Shown here in pieces: positions 1 through 6,985 of a stretch of 43,399 nt of DNA. Every line of letters starts with the position of its first letter. The stretch's first letter is position 1. The position numbers and the translations under genes were made by a program. The notes below the pieces were generated by a model that saw only the letters and a list, made by a program, of their open reading frames with translations, searched no databases and was not told where the DNA came from. This DNA comes from RXIX01 sp003989075. GTDB taxonomy: Bacteria; Pseudomonadota; Gammaproteobacteria; Competibacterales; Competibacteraceae. The stretch is from NCBI GenBank assembly GCA_029780415.1, contig JAKOYN010000150.1, positions 1 through 43,399 on the forward strand, given 5' to 3'.

Positions 1-38
1 AGCTGGCGCGGCGTAAACAGGCGCCCTGCATGAGAGCC

Positions 39-419
39 TTAGTGCCGGGCGGGCCGGTACATCACCCCAAAGCGGTCTGTCAGGGCGTGCAGTCGCTTGT
101 CCAGCGTGTACAGCTCGACGCCTGGCGTCATCAGGGTGGACGCAAGCAGCAGCAGGTCCACCAGGCCACAGCCCAGCCCAAACAGGCGTTCGCGTTCGAT
201 GAAGTCCATGACCTCGCGGACGCTGGCCTGCTGGGACGGCTGCAAGGCGTTGAGATCCAATAGGGTTCGATCGCGCTGAGGTGGCGTTCCGCACGCGATT
301 TCGCCGACGATCAGCGGATGCATCCGTACCAGGTCGAGCTTGAGCAGTTCGGCCAGCGCGGCGTTGCCCTGGCGAAAGTGATCGACCCACACCGAGGTAT
401 CCACAAGTACGCCGTTCAA
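39..419 (-). CDS. vapC: VapC-like PIN-domain toxin RNase
   Basis: This is a 126-residue PIN-domain protein, the usual size for a VapC toxin, a Mg-dependent endoribonuclease that cleaves tRNA or rRNA when its antitoxin is lost. The N-terminal VLVDTSVWVDHF carries the first catalytic aspartate (about residue 7). IVGEIACG supplies the central glutamate, and the LVDLLLLASTL and LYTLDKRL segments carry the C-terminal acidic residues. Its ATG overlaps the stop of the upstream antitoxin gene by 4 bp (ATGA), the normal coupling of a vapBC operon. The family assignment is from motifs; the RNA target cannot be read from sequence. The first 38 bases of the window, downstream of it, show nothing I can name. 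Confidence 0.9.
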   Translation of the reverse strand: MNGVLVDTSVWVDHFRQGNAALAELLKLDLVRMHPLIVGEIACGTPPQRDRTLLDLNALQPSQQASVREVMDFIERERLFGLGCGLVDLLLLASTLMTPGVELYTLDKRLHALTDRFGVMYRPARH

Positions 420-616
420 CGGGGCTCCTCGCGGTGCCGGGGAATCTCCTGCATGCCGGGCATCGCTGCACCAAGGGCGGCAAGCCGTTTTGCCGCCTGA
501 ACCCGCACGAAGACTTTGACGGCTTCGCGGAACAGATCGGCCTTGTCCATCCCCGGATCAGCCACTTCCAACGCCCTCTCGTACAAGGCATCGTCGATCG
601 TCACGGTCGTTCTCAT
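416..616 (-). CDS. vapB: VapB-like ribbon-helix-helix antitoxin
   Basis: A 66-residue antitoxin directly upstream of, and overlapping, vapC. The N-terminal MRTTVTIDDALYERAL followed by a helix-rich segment is a MetJ/Arc-type ribbon-helix-helix fold, expected to dimerise, bind its own promoter and neutralise the PIN toxin through the charged C-terminus (QEIPRHREEPR). I chose the ATG at 616 because GGAGAG lies about 7 bases upstream; a GTG two codons earlier (622) is possible. The pair sits 88 bp downstream of the DUF3780 stop, so it could be read through from the defence-type operon or use its own promoter. Confidence 0.88.
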   Translation of the reverse strand: MRTTVTIDDALYERALEVADPGMDKADLFREAVKVFVRVQAAKRLAALGAAMPGMQEIPRHREEPR

Positions 617-626
617 GGACACTCTC

Positions 627-643
627 CATCATCTGTAGTGATG
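627..643. promoter_or_regulatory. Candidate vapBC operator (short inverted repeat)
   Basis: CATCA-N7-TGATG lies just upstream of the vapB Shine-Dalgarno sequence, where ribbon-helix-helix antitoxins usually bind. It is short and could be chance; no convincing -35/-10 pair was found with it. Confidence 0.3.
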
Positions 644-704
644 TCATTTTGTATCAATCAGGGTGTTCGGGCAAATGGGAATCGTGGCGGCACGAGCACG
701 GCAT

Positions 705-1337
705 TCATGGCGTTTCGTCTCCAAATAGACCTAATGAGCCTTGGGCAACGTCCTGTTCAGGCTTGCCACGTCGGGCACGAGGAGCGAGCAGTTCGCTCTG
801 CGCCACATCGCCCAAGGCGTGCTTGAGCGCCACGCGCCAGCCCTTACCCGCATCCATCACCCCGCCGGTGCTCATAGCCGTCATACCAAACAGCCACCAG
901 CGTTCCTCCGGGCGCAGCGCCAACCAGTTGCGCACGGCGACTGGAATTTTCTCCATCTCCATCTGCTCGACAGCCCAGGCCAGCACGCACAATTCCTTGC
1001 CGAGCAAGCGATCCACCGGGTTGTCGCCGACCTTCCACGCACCGGGCTTGATGCCATGCGCGGCCAGACGAGCGTTGAAGGCACGTTGCACCTCGGCGCG
1101 GACGGCGGTCCAGCGCAGACGATCCAGCAGAACGCGGTCGATCACCGCGTTGTCGTTGCTTGCAGACTGCAAGCCGAGGTGTTCACTGATCTGAACTTTC
1201 CCCGTGCTGGCCTTGGGAATGATGACCTTGAAGTGATGAGGATCAGAAGTCGCAGGCACACCAAAACCCAGCGTGTGCAGCACTTGCGCACGCGCCTTGG
1301 GCGATGGTGTGTTGCCTGCGGCTTTGGCCATCCTCAT
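705..1337 (-). CDS. DUF3780 protein, defence-island associated
   Basis: A 210-residue soluble protein that I recognise as DUF3780 by its conserved core: FGVPATSDPHHFKVIIPKA near the N-terminus, LLDRLRWTAVRAEVQRAFN in the middle, and the hallmark NPVDRLLGKELCVLAWAVE followed by NWLALRPEERWWLF. The biochemical function of the family is unknown; as I recall, it occurs next to DUF499 ATPases and DUF1156 DNA methylases in phage-defence islands. The start ATG overlaps the DUF499 stop by 4 bp (ATGA), so the two are translationally coupled and probably work together. A second in-frame ATG two codons later is possible. No membrane segment or signal peptide is seen. Confidence 0.82.
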   Translation of the reverse strand: MRMAKAAGNTPSPKARAQVLHTLGFGVPATSDPHHFKVIIPKASTGKVQISEHLGLQSASNDNAVIDRVLLDRLRWTAVRAEVQRAFNARLAAHGIKPGAWKVGDNPVDRLLGKELCVLAWAVEQMEMEKIPVAVRNWLALRPEERWWLFGMTAMSTGGVMDAGKGWRVALKHALGDVAQSELLAPRARRGKPEQDVAQGSLGLFGDETP

Positions 1338-4300
1338 TCCTCCTGATTGATATCGCCCGGCTTCAGCTCTATCCCGGCAAGCTTGGCGAACTCTTTGAGT
1401 GCAAAGCCGGTATCGAAGGCGATGCCGTTGGCAATGGCAATGTTGAGCGGAGCGTCGGGCTCCTTGAGCACATCACGCAGGCTGTTGACCACGCCTTCGA
1501 TGATGGCGGCGGTGACTTCGCGCTCCTGGAAACGCACGGTTACGGTGTTCTCGCCCTCACCGATTTCGACGCGCACACCCTTGAAACGTGTACCTGGCTG
1601 ATCGCGGAAGCGGTTGATGACGCAGAAGACGCGGTCGGTCGTGTCGAGGGCAACACGCTTGCTTTGCAGGCGCGCGGGTTTGCTATCGACGATCTGCACC
1701 GTCTTGTCGCCGCTGGCGGGGATCTGGAAGTCCGCCGTCTTGTTAGCCTCGCCCGCGCGGGCGAACACCAGCAGACGGCAGCTTGTAGAGCCGATTTCGA
1801 ACGGTGCGTCGTAGCGGGTACCGTCCTTGGGGTTGGAGCCGTCCAGGGTGTAGTAGATGTCGGCACGCGGTGTGGCGGCCAGGGTGACACGGCGCTTGTC
1901 AGCGGCTGGTTCCACCTGATGACGAATCTTGAGGTCGGCAAGCCAGCGAGTAGCTGGGCCGCTTTCATAGAGCCCGGTGGGCTCTTTCACCACAAAGTAG
2001 ACCGTACCTTCGCCAGTGGCGAAGTTGTCCAGGTCTTCAACCTTGTTGTCCTTGTCGGAAACGTCGGGTTTGCTCGACCAATAAACGATGGGACTATCAC
2101 CTGCGTGGCGCGGTGTAAGGCTTAACACCGTCTCACCGGTGTCCGGCTTGACATTGATGACGGAGACATTGACGGTGGCCTTGTCCCTGGGGAATGGCCC
2201 CTTCTCGATGTAGCCGTCCTCACCCAAGCGCCAGCGACCTTGTTTCAGCGCCTCGGTTTTGAGCGTATCCAGGCCACTGGCACCCGGCATCCACGGCCAG
2301 ATCGGCGAGCACTTGGCGCGGGTAGCGACGTCCTTCCAAGGAGTGCGACGGTTGTCCTTTCCGGAAGGCCACAGGTACTCCTCGGCCTGCGCGAAGCAAT
2401 CGTCGAAGTTGTCCTTGTTAAGTTCGGCCACGAGCTTGTAATCGGCGCGCGGGCTGGCCAGCAGTTTTTCGATTTGCGTCTCTGCGGACTGATCACCCTG
2501 GCCGAGCTTCAACCCTTGGTCGATGGTGACCCCGGCCAGCACATCGCGCCCGTCCACTGGGTCGTTGGCAGGGAAGTACAGGCGGTTGTAGGCCGCCGAC
2601 AGCGCCTTGCTGAAGCGGTCTTCCGATTCTTCAAAGCGATCCCGGGCTTCCTCGAACAAGGTGTCGCCGGATTTGAGGCGCTTGTGGATCTGCTCAATGG
2701 CATACAACTCGCGGAGCCGTTCCTCAACCGCGTCGGCCAGCAGGCTGTCCTGACCGCTCAGCACCAGCAGATTGTTCTTTTCCTGCTGGTAGTCGAAGAA
2801 GTCCCGCAATTCACTGGGTGGCACCTTGCCATCCGGCTTGATGACGATCAGCGTGCGTGGGCCACCGAGCTTGAGTTCATCCAGCCGGGGCAGCACCTGC
2901 ACGTCCTGATAAGCGATCTTGCTGACCGGCGCAAGGATGCCCGAGAGTCGATTGATGAGCGCCTGATCGATCTTGGGTTGTGGAACTTCCTTGGCGTTAC
3001 GCTCAATCTGGCGCGACAGGTTTTCAGTTTCCTTGATGAAGAAGCGTTGCTCTTCACGGTGGAGGTACCACGCCGACTCGCGCAGGCGCTGCATGGCCTG
3101 AAGAAACTCGTCGGGCTTGCGCTGGGGCGCAGCCAGGAACTCGATCAGTTCGCTTTCCGTCAGGCCGATACGTCCCCCGACAGCGCGGGACAGGCTGGAT
3201 GACAGCAGTAAGGTCATGAGCTGCTGCGCGGCATCGCCCGCCAGTTCGACGTCGACGTGCTCAGAGATGGCGTTGCCCGCGTCGGCGATGTCGCGCGTCA
3301 CCGCTGGCATCAGCTTGGGTGCAATGCGCTCGATCTCGTCCTTGACCTGCGCGTCGTTCAAGTTGAGATGCTGTGTGCCGATCAGGAAGACGTCGTCGGC
3401 TCCGCGCTCGTCAACACTCTTGAGCAGGCGCGCAGTGAACTGCATCAAGCCACGGGTCTGGCGAAAGCCTTCGTTCTCCTTGAACAGCGCAACGAGGTGC
3501 TTGAACGAGGGGTGGAAGGGATAGGTTTCCCGCACCTGCTCGGCGATCTGCTCGATGCTGCTGGCGATGATGTAGCCGCCATCCTCGGCTTTCTTGATCT
3601 GCTGCGCGTACTCCTCGGCGATATCAGAGATGACCCGCTCGTCCGGCAGTTGGTCAATGAGACGCTTCTTGAGGATCTCGTAGATTTCGTTGCCTGCCAG
3701 TTGCACCGGCGTGATGGTCATCGCCTGACGGCGGGTTTCCTGCTGCAGATTGGAGATGGCGTCGGCCAGCGCCTTGGTCTGGGCCCTGTAGCTGCCCGAC
3801 AGGTTAGCGACTACGATGGCACAATTGGGCAACTCCAGCGCTGCGCTCATCAGGCTGGAAAGGCTGTAGACCGCCATGTTGGCCAGCGTGCCCTGACCGA
3901 ACACCTGCGTACTGGCGTTGTCGAGATAGGGCGGCAGCTCGTCAAGCAGGATCAGCGTCGGCTGGTCGCCAATGATGTCCTTCCACTGACGTTGATCGAC
4001 GGCTTTGGGGCCATTCGCCCAGTAGGGTTTGATGGCTTCAGCAGCCCCAAGCTGGGTAGCAATTTCGCCCCAGATGTAGTTGTCGGGATTGTTGCGGCCG
4101 TTGAACGCGGCAATACGCGCTTGCCCAAAATCGACGCGTGAAGCCAAATCGGCTGGAAGAACGTTCCTGCGCAGATGTGTATGGCGTGCCAGAAGGCCCA
4201 GCGCGATCATCATGTGCGTCTTGCCGCCGCCCATCGCCTGTGTCAGTTCAAACACCGCCTGATCTGACTTGCCGGAGAGACGCAGCAGACCTTCGCGGAA

Positions 4301-4459
4301 AAGCTGATCCATGCCGTGGGTGACGAAATTGCGTGAGAAGAACTCGCCGCCGTCACCCGCGTCATTGATGAGGTCTGCGAGGTTCTCGATTCCCTGGCTC
4401 ATCCGGTAGTCGCGGATGATGGGGTTGAACCGGCAGGCTTGCTTGACCGTCTTGATCAT
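1334..4459 (-). CDS. DUF499-type AAA+ ATPase, defence-island associated
   Basis: A 1041-residue cytoplasmic ATPase of the DUF499 (COG1483-like) group. The P-loop is TQAMGGGKTHMM at about residues 73-84 and the Walker B is LILLDELPPYLD near residues 169-180. A long helical region follows. The C-terminal third contains IYYTLDGSNPKDGTRYDAPF (about 865-885), which resembles the small beta-sandwich at the C-terminus of chitobiases, then a distinct domain to the end. As I recall, family members sit with DUF1156 adenine methylases and helicases in anti-phage loci. The start at 4459 was chosen because it overlaps the upstream regulator stop as ATGA and gives the family N-terminus MIKTVKQACRFNP; the open frame continues to 4900 but that part is non-homologous. 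The enzyme role is inferred; the exact mechanism is unknown. Confidence 0.88.
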   Translation of the reverse strand: MIKTVKQACRFNPIIRDYRMSQGIENLADLINDAGDGGEFFSRNFVTHGMDQLFREGLLRLSGKSDQAVFELTQAMGGGKTHMMIALGLLARHTHLRRNVLPADLASRVDFGQARIAAFNGRNNPDNYIWGEIATQLGAAEAIKPYWANGPKAVDQRQWKDIIGDQPTLILLDELPPYLDNASTQVFGQGTLANMAVYSLSSLMSAALELPNCAIVVANLSGSYRAQTKALADAISNLQQETRRQAMTITPVQLAGNEIYEILKKRLIDQLPDERVISDIAEEYAQQIKKAEDGGYIIASSIEQIAEQVRETYPFHPSFKHLVALFKENEGFRQTRGLMQFTARLLKSVDERGADDVFLIGTQHLNLNDAQVKDEIERIAPKLMPAVTRDIADAGNAISEHVDVELAGDAAQQLMTLLLSSSLSRAVGGRIGLTESELIEFLAAPQRKPDEFLQAMQRLRESAWYLHREEQRFFIKETENLSRQIERNAKEVPQPKIDQALINRLSGILAPVSKIAYQDVQVLPRLDELKLGGPRTLIVIKPDGKVPPSELRDFFDYQQEKNNLLVLSGQDSLLADAVEERLRELYAIEQIHKRLKSGDTLFEEARDRFEESEDRFSKALSAAYNRLYFPANDPVDGRDVLAGVTIDQGLKLGQGDQSAETQIEKLLASPRADYKLVAELNKDNFDDCFAQAEEYLWPSGKDNRRTPWKDVATRAKCSPIWPWMPGASGLDTLKTEALKQGRWRLGEDGYIEKGPFPRDKATVNVSVINVKPDTGETVLSLTPRHAGDSPIVYWSSKPDVSDKDNKVEDLDNFATGEGTVYFVVKEPTGLYESGPATRWLADLKIRHQVEPAADKRRVTLAATPRADIYYTLDGSNPKDGTRYDAPFEIGSTSCRLLVFARAGEANKTADFQIPASGDKTVQIVDSKPARLQSKRVALDTTDRVFCVINRFRDQPGTRFKGVRVEIGEGENTVTVRFQEREVTAAIIEGVVNSLRDVLKEPDAPLNIAIANGIAFDTGFALKEFAKLAGIELKPGDINQEE

Positions 4460-4653
4460 GAACGCGCCCCGTCGTTGTTCTTGGTTTCCTCGGGGTGCGG
4501 AATCGCAATGCCATGCCGCTGGCAATAGCCCCGAATCAGCACTTCGACCATGTTCGCAATGGATCGATGCTCCTGATCCGCCGCGATGCGAAGCGCTTCC
4601 TTGAGTCCGGGGTCGATACGAAACGTGAGCGTGGCAGTCTTGACGTTGGCCAT
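4456..4653 (-). CDS. Ribbon-helix-helix (CopG/Arc-type) regulator of the DUF499 operon
   Basis: A 65-residue protein, first gene of the minus-strand operon regulator-DUF499-DUF3780. The sequence KTATLTFRIDPGLKEALRIA is a typical ribbon strand and first helix of the Arc/CopG fold, followed by SIANMVEVLIRGYC, the second helix. The ATG at 4653 has GGAGAGG about 4 bases upstream; a GTG at 4671 would place the start inside the operator and is less likely. The stop overlaps the DUF499 start by 4 bp. The perfect palindrome 17 bp upstream suggests that it represses its own operon. It has no adjacent toxin, so it is more likely a switch than an antitoxin, though the ATPase itself could be the regulated effector. 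Confidence 0.75.
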   Translation of the reverse strand: MANVKTATLTFRIDPGLKEALRIAADQEHRSIANMVEVLIRGYCQRHGIAIPHPEETKNNDGARS

Positions 4654-4669
4654 AGCCTCTCCAGAAACC

Positions 4670-4695
4670 ACTGTAAATGTACTGCAATTTACAGT
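4670..4695. promoter_or_regulatory. Perfect palindromic operator upstream of the ribbon-helix-helix gene
   Basis: ACTGTAAAT, 8-bp spacer, ATTTACAGT: both 9-base arms match perfectly. It starts 17 bp upstream of the regulator ATG and covers the putative -10 box, the expected geometry for autorepression. Confidence 0.65.
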
Positions 4696-4714
4696 ATCGA
4701 CTTGACTTCGGCAA
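4686..4714 (-). promoter_or_regulatory. Putative sigma-70 promoter of the DUF499 operon
   Basis: On the minus strand TTGCCG (4714-4709) and TAAATT (4691-4686) are separated by 17 bp; each hexamer matches consensus at 4 of 6 positions. The -10 box lies inside the right arm of the palindrome. Confidence 0.45.
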
Positions 4715-5007
4715 TGCGAAGTGGGTCAAAAATCCGCCTCGGCCTGATGCCTTCTCGAAGCTCGGGGAGCATGGCTCTTCAAGCGTTCGTGGGTGAGTGA
4801 CGGAGGGGATCGGCATATGGACTTGCGTTTCGAACAAGGAAGGTTGGGTGTGGGGCGTCTGCTTCTTCGGCTGCAACCACGTGCAGGCGCACAAAGCCAC
4901 GGTTGACGGAGAACAGAGAGGCGTCGGCGCGGGCGAAAATGCCGACTTCGCAAGAGTGGCGCTCGCGAGGCTATGCCCTGAAACCGCGCCAACACTTGGG
5001 AACGGGC
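4715..5007. other. Gene-free stretch between the DUF499 operon and ssrA; possible gene relic
   Basis: No complete gene is seen. On the minus strand, about 4778-4975, one frame stays open between two stops without a start and reads like ordinary protein (EVGIFARADASLF, then GFVRLHVVAAEEADAP), so it may be a decayed gene at the island edge. I cannot assign it to a family. No copy of the ssrA 3' end is found here. Confidence 0.3.
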
Positions 5008-5040
5008 AAAAAAAATCCCAAGCTATAAAGCTTGGGATTT
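5008..5040 (-). terminator. Rho-independent terminator of ssrA
   Basis: A perfect 12-bp stem (AAATCCCAAGCT with AGCTTGGGATTT, 5013-5024 and 5029-5040) closes a 4-base loop. On the minus strand it is followed by a run of eight T, 18 bases after the tmRNA CCA end. Confidence 0.92.
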
Positions 5041-5057
5041 CACAGATTTCATCATTA

Positions 5058-5426
5058 TGGTGGAGGCGGGGGGAATTGAACCCCCGTCCGCAGATCCTCT
5101 GCCGTTGGCCCTACATGCTTAGCCTGGTCTTTAATTTAACCTTTCGTTGCCCGACCGGCAGGGCGACGAACGGCGGTTCCGGTAAGGTTTTAGAGCCGCT
5201 CCCCCGGACAGGTTTGGCGCGAGCTTGTGTTAGTCGACCCCTGAAGCGCCCCGAAAGGCTCCGGACCTCACAAGCAAGTTCCGGTCAGAGGCTGGCGGGC
5301 TTAAGCCGCCAGTGCGTAGCTGTCGTCGTTGGCGACTATAATTTGCAGCCGGATTAACGAGGGGGAGCTGCATCCTCGGCATGCGCCTCGGGTTTTGCAA
5401 TCCACGTCGAAATCCGGATCGCCCCC
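5058..5426 (-). ncRNA. ssrA: Transfer-messenger RNA (tmRNA)
   Basis: This 369-nt one-piece tmRNA rescues stalled ribosomes together with SmpB. The 3' end is encoded with CCA at 5058 and carries the T-arm GGTTCAATTCC. The 5' end GGGGGCG pairs with CGCCTCC of the 3' end to form the 7-bp acceptor stem, with one G-U pair. The conserved 5' segment GGATTTCGACG and the internal tag frame are present. The tag reads ANDDSYALAA and ends at TAA (5333 to 5301), close to the E. coli ANDENYALAA. smpB lies upstream on the same strand. The 3' end is a known integration target for genomic islands, and the accessory genes begin just beyond it. Confidence 0.97.
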
Positions 5427-5440
5427 GTGCGTAAACTACT

Positions 5441-5469
5441 ATGATAGCCTGCCGCAGCGAAAGTTCAAA
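5441..5469 (-). promoter_or_regulatory. Putative ssrA promoter
   Basis: On the minus strand TTGAAC (5468-5463) and TATCAT (5446-5441) are 16 bp apart. The mature 5' end is 14 bases downstream of the -10 box, leaving room for a short leader removed by RNase P. Confidence 0.6.
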
Positions 5470-5499
5470 GCAGCAAGCCAACAAGCTACGGCGCGCCGC

Positions 5500-5967
5500 T
5501 TAACGCTCACGCATCAAACGCTGCTTATCGCGCGCCCAATCACGATCCTTCTCGGTAGCGCGCTTATCAAACTCCTTCTTGCCGCGCGCCAGCCCGATAT
5601 CCAGCTTGACACGGTTACGCTTCCAATACAGCGCCAGCGGGATCAGCGCATAACCCTTACGCTCGACCGCGCCGACCAAACGGTCGATTTCCTCACGGTG
5701 CAGCAGCAGCTTGCGGGTGCGGGTTGGATCAGCCTGCACATGGGTGGAAGCTGAAGTCAGCGGCGTCATATGGCAGCCAAACAGGAACGCTTCGCCATCG
5801 CGCAACAACACATAGCTTTCCTTGAGATGGGCGCGTCCAGCGCGCAGACTCTTCACTTCCCAGCCCTGCAGGGCCAGGCCCGCTTCATGGTGCTCCTCGA
5901 TGAAGTAGTCGTGATAGGCTTTCTTATTGCCAGCGATCTGGGGATTTTCGGTGGGTTTCTTGCTCAT
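5500..5967 (-). CDS. smpB: SsrA-binding protein SmpB
   Basis: A 155-residue partner of tmRNA that mimics a codon-anticodon helix in the stalled ribosome. Family hallmarks are visible in order: NKKAYHDYFIEEHHEAGLAL, GWEVKSLRAGRAHLKESYV, the central HVQADPTRTRKLLLHREEI, and the basic C-terminal tail (KKEFDKRATEKDRDWARDKQ) that enters the mRNA channel. The length is close to E. coli SmpB (160). The start at MSKKPTENP is the conserved one, although no strong Shine-Dalgarno precedes it; an upstream in-frame start would add an unrelated 19 residues. It is co-directional with ssrA, 74 bp away, an arrangement common in gammaproteobacteria. Confidence 0.96.
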   Translation of the reverse strand: MSKKPTENPQIAGNKKAYHDYFIEEHHEAGLALQGWEVKSLRAGRAHLKESYVLLRDGEAFLFGCHMTPLTSASTHVQADPTRTRKLLLHREEIDRLVGAVERKGYALIPLALYWKRNRVKLDIGLARGKKEFDKRATEKDRDWARDKQRLMRER

Positions 5968-6037
5968 GACGGGGTCGTGAAGGCTTGAGGATAGACATGG
6001 ATTCAAACAAACTGGCGTGGCCAAAGTCCAACACCAC

Positions 6038-6152
6038 CAGGACTTTCGCTTGCCTGACTTTTTCCGTCATACCCGCGAAAGCGTGTATCCATTCTTTTCA
6101 AAAAGTTACTGGATTCCCGCATACGCGGGAATGACGAAAAGCGAAAGTCCCG
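6038..6152. repeat. MITE-like element, copy 1
   Basis: An approximately 115-bp non-coding element with terminal inverted repeats: CAGGACTTTCGCT on the left and AGCGAAAGTCCCG on the right (11 inner bases perfect). Inside are two hairpins, ACCCGC-GAAA-GCGTGT and ATTCCCGC-ATAC-GCGGGAAT. It lies between divergent smpB and ratA, ending 22 bp before the ratA ribosome-binding site. Copy 2 at 8017-8131 differs at about 9 of 111 aligned core bases and has the same length and orientation. Confidence 0.85.
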
Positions 6153-6185
6153 AACACATCAAAATGCCGCAACGGAGATTGATTC

Positions 6186-6623
6186 GTGGCGACGGTCAAA
6201 AAAAGCGCCCTGGTCCTGTATTCAGCGGCCGAAATGTACGCCCTGGTAAGCGATATCGAGGCTTATCCCCAGTTCCTGCCCTGGTGCCGTTCCACCCAAA
6301 TCCTCAGCCGCGCTGAAGATGAAGTGCGGGCAACCATCGAAATGGTCAAGGGTGGGGTGCATAAATCCTTTACCACCAGCAACCGCATGCAAAAACACAA
6401 GATGATCGATATCCGCCTGCTGGAAGGGCCGTTTAAACGCCTGGAAGGCTACTGGCGCTTTGAGCCGCTGCGGGCCGATGCCTCCAAGGTCGGCCTGGAT
6501 ATGGAGTTCGAGTTTTCCAACCAGTTGCTGCGCATGGCGATTGAACCGGTCTTCAAGCAGATCGCCAACTCCCTGGTCGATGCCTTCTGCAAGCGCGCGG
6601 TGGATCTCTATGGCAAACGATAA
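6186..6623 (+). CDS. ratA: RatA / Coq10-like START-domain protein
   Basis: A 145-residue single-domain protein of the SRPBCC/Coq10 fold. MATVKKSALVLYSAAEMYALVSDIEAYPQFLPWC is the family N-terminus, and AIEPVFKQIANSLVDAFCKRA is the long C-terminal helix that closes the lipid cavity. Homologues bind ubiquinone and support respiration; E. coli RatA (YfjG) was also reported to block ribosome subunit association, so two roles are discussed for the family. The start is a GTG, with GGAG 8 bases upstream at 6174. rnfH overlaps it by 14 bp. The position next to smpB matches the conserved gammaproteobacterial order. Confidence 0.93.
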   Translation: MATVKKSALVLYSAAEMYALVSDIEAYPQFLPWCRSTQILSRAEDEVRATIEMVKGGVHKSFTTSNRMQKHKMIDIRLLEGPFKRLEGYWRFEPLRADASKVGLDMEFEFSNQLLRMAIEPVFKQIANSLVDAFCKRAVDLYGKR

Positions 6624-6957
6624 TCCCTCCCGTCCAACCCTGCTGCGGGTCGAAGTGGCCTATGCCCGTGCCGATCGGCAGGTGATCGTGCCGGTCGAAC
6701 TGCCGGAGGGCGCCACTCTGGAACAGGCGATTATTGCCTCGCGCCTGCTCGAACAGTTTCCGGAACTGAGCCTGTCCAGCCTCAAGGTCGGCGTGTTTGG
6801 CAAGCTCGGTAAGCTGTCCGCCGCGCTGCGCACTGGCGATCGCGTTGAAATCTACCGGCCACTGCTGGCCGACCCCAAGGAAGTGCGCAAGAAACGCGCC
6901 GCCGAGGGTAAACGCATGCGCCGCGGCGGCGGTGATCTGGAACCGGATGGCGGCTAG
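6610..6957 (+). CDS. rnfH: RnfH family ubiquitin-like protein (RatB)
   Basis: A 115-residue protein of the RnfH/YfjF family, a beta-grasp (ubiquitin-like) fold. LRVEVAYARADRQVIVPVELPEGATLEQAI and the ending GDRVEIYRPLLADPKEVRKKRA are diagnostic. Despite the name, its biochemical role is unsettled; it is found beside ratA and sometimes rnf genes. The ATG lies inside the end of ratA (14-bp overlap), so translation is coupled. The C-terminal tail is basic and glycine-rich and likely disordered. Confidence 0.92.
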   Translation: MANDNPSRPTLLRVEVAYARADRQVIVPVELPEGATLEQAIIASRLLEQFPELSLSSLKVGVFGKLGKLSAALRTGDRVEIYRPLLADPKEVRKKRAAEGKRMRRGGGDLEPDGG

Positions 6958-6985
6958 GCCAGATGTCACACGGCCCGCAACAGCC

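Noticed and set aside
1304..2125. Plus-strand open frames over the DUF499 gene
   Set aside because: They mirror DUF499 codons on the other strand and show no recognisable domain.
4460..4900. N-terminal extension of the DUF499 protein up to 4900
   Set aside because: This frame overlaps the ribbon-helix-helix gene, operator and promoter, has no conserved sequence, and the ATGA-coupled start at 4459 explains the family N-terminus.
4797..5357. Plus-strand open frame of 186 codons ending near tmRNA, with the segment LWWRRGELNPRP
   Set aside because: That segment is the reverse translation of the tmRNA T-arm/acceptor region, a well-known false gene; the true feature is ssrA on the minus strand.
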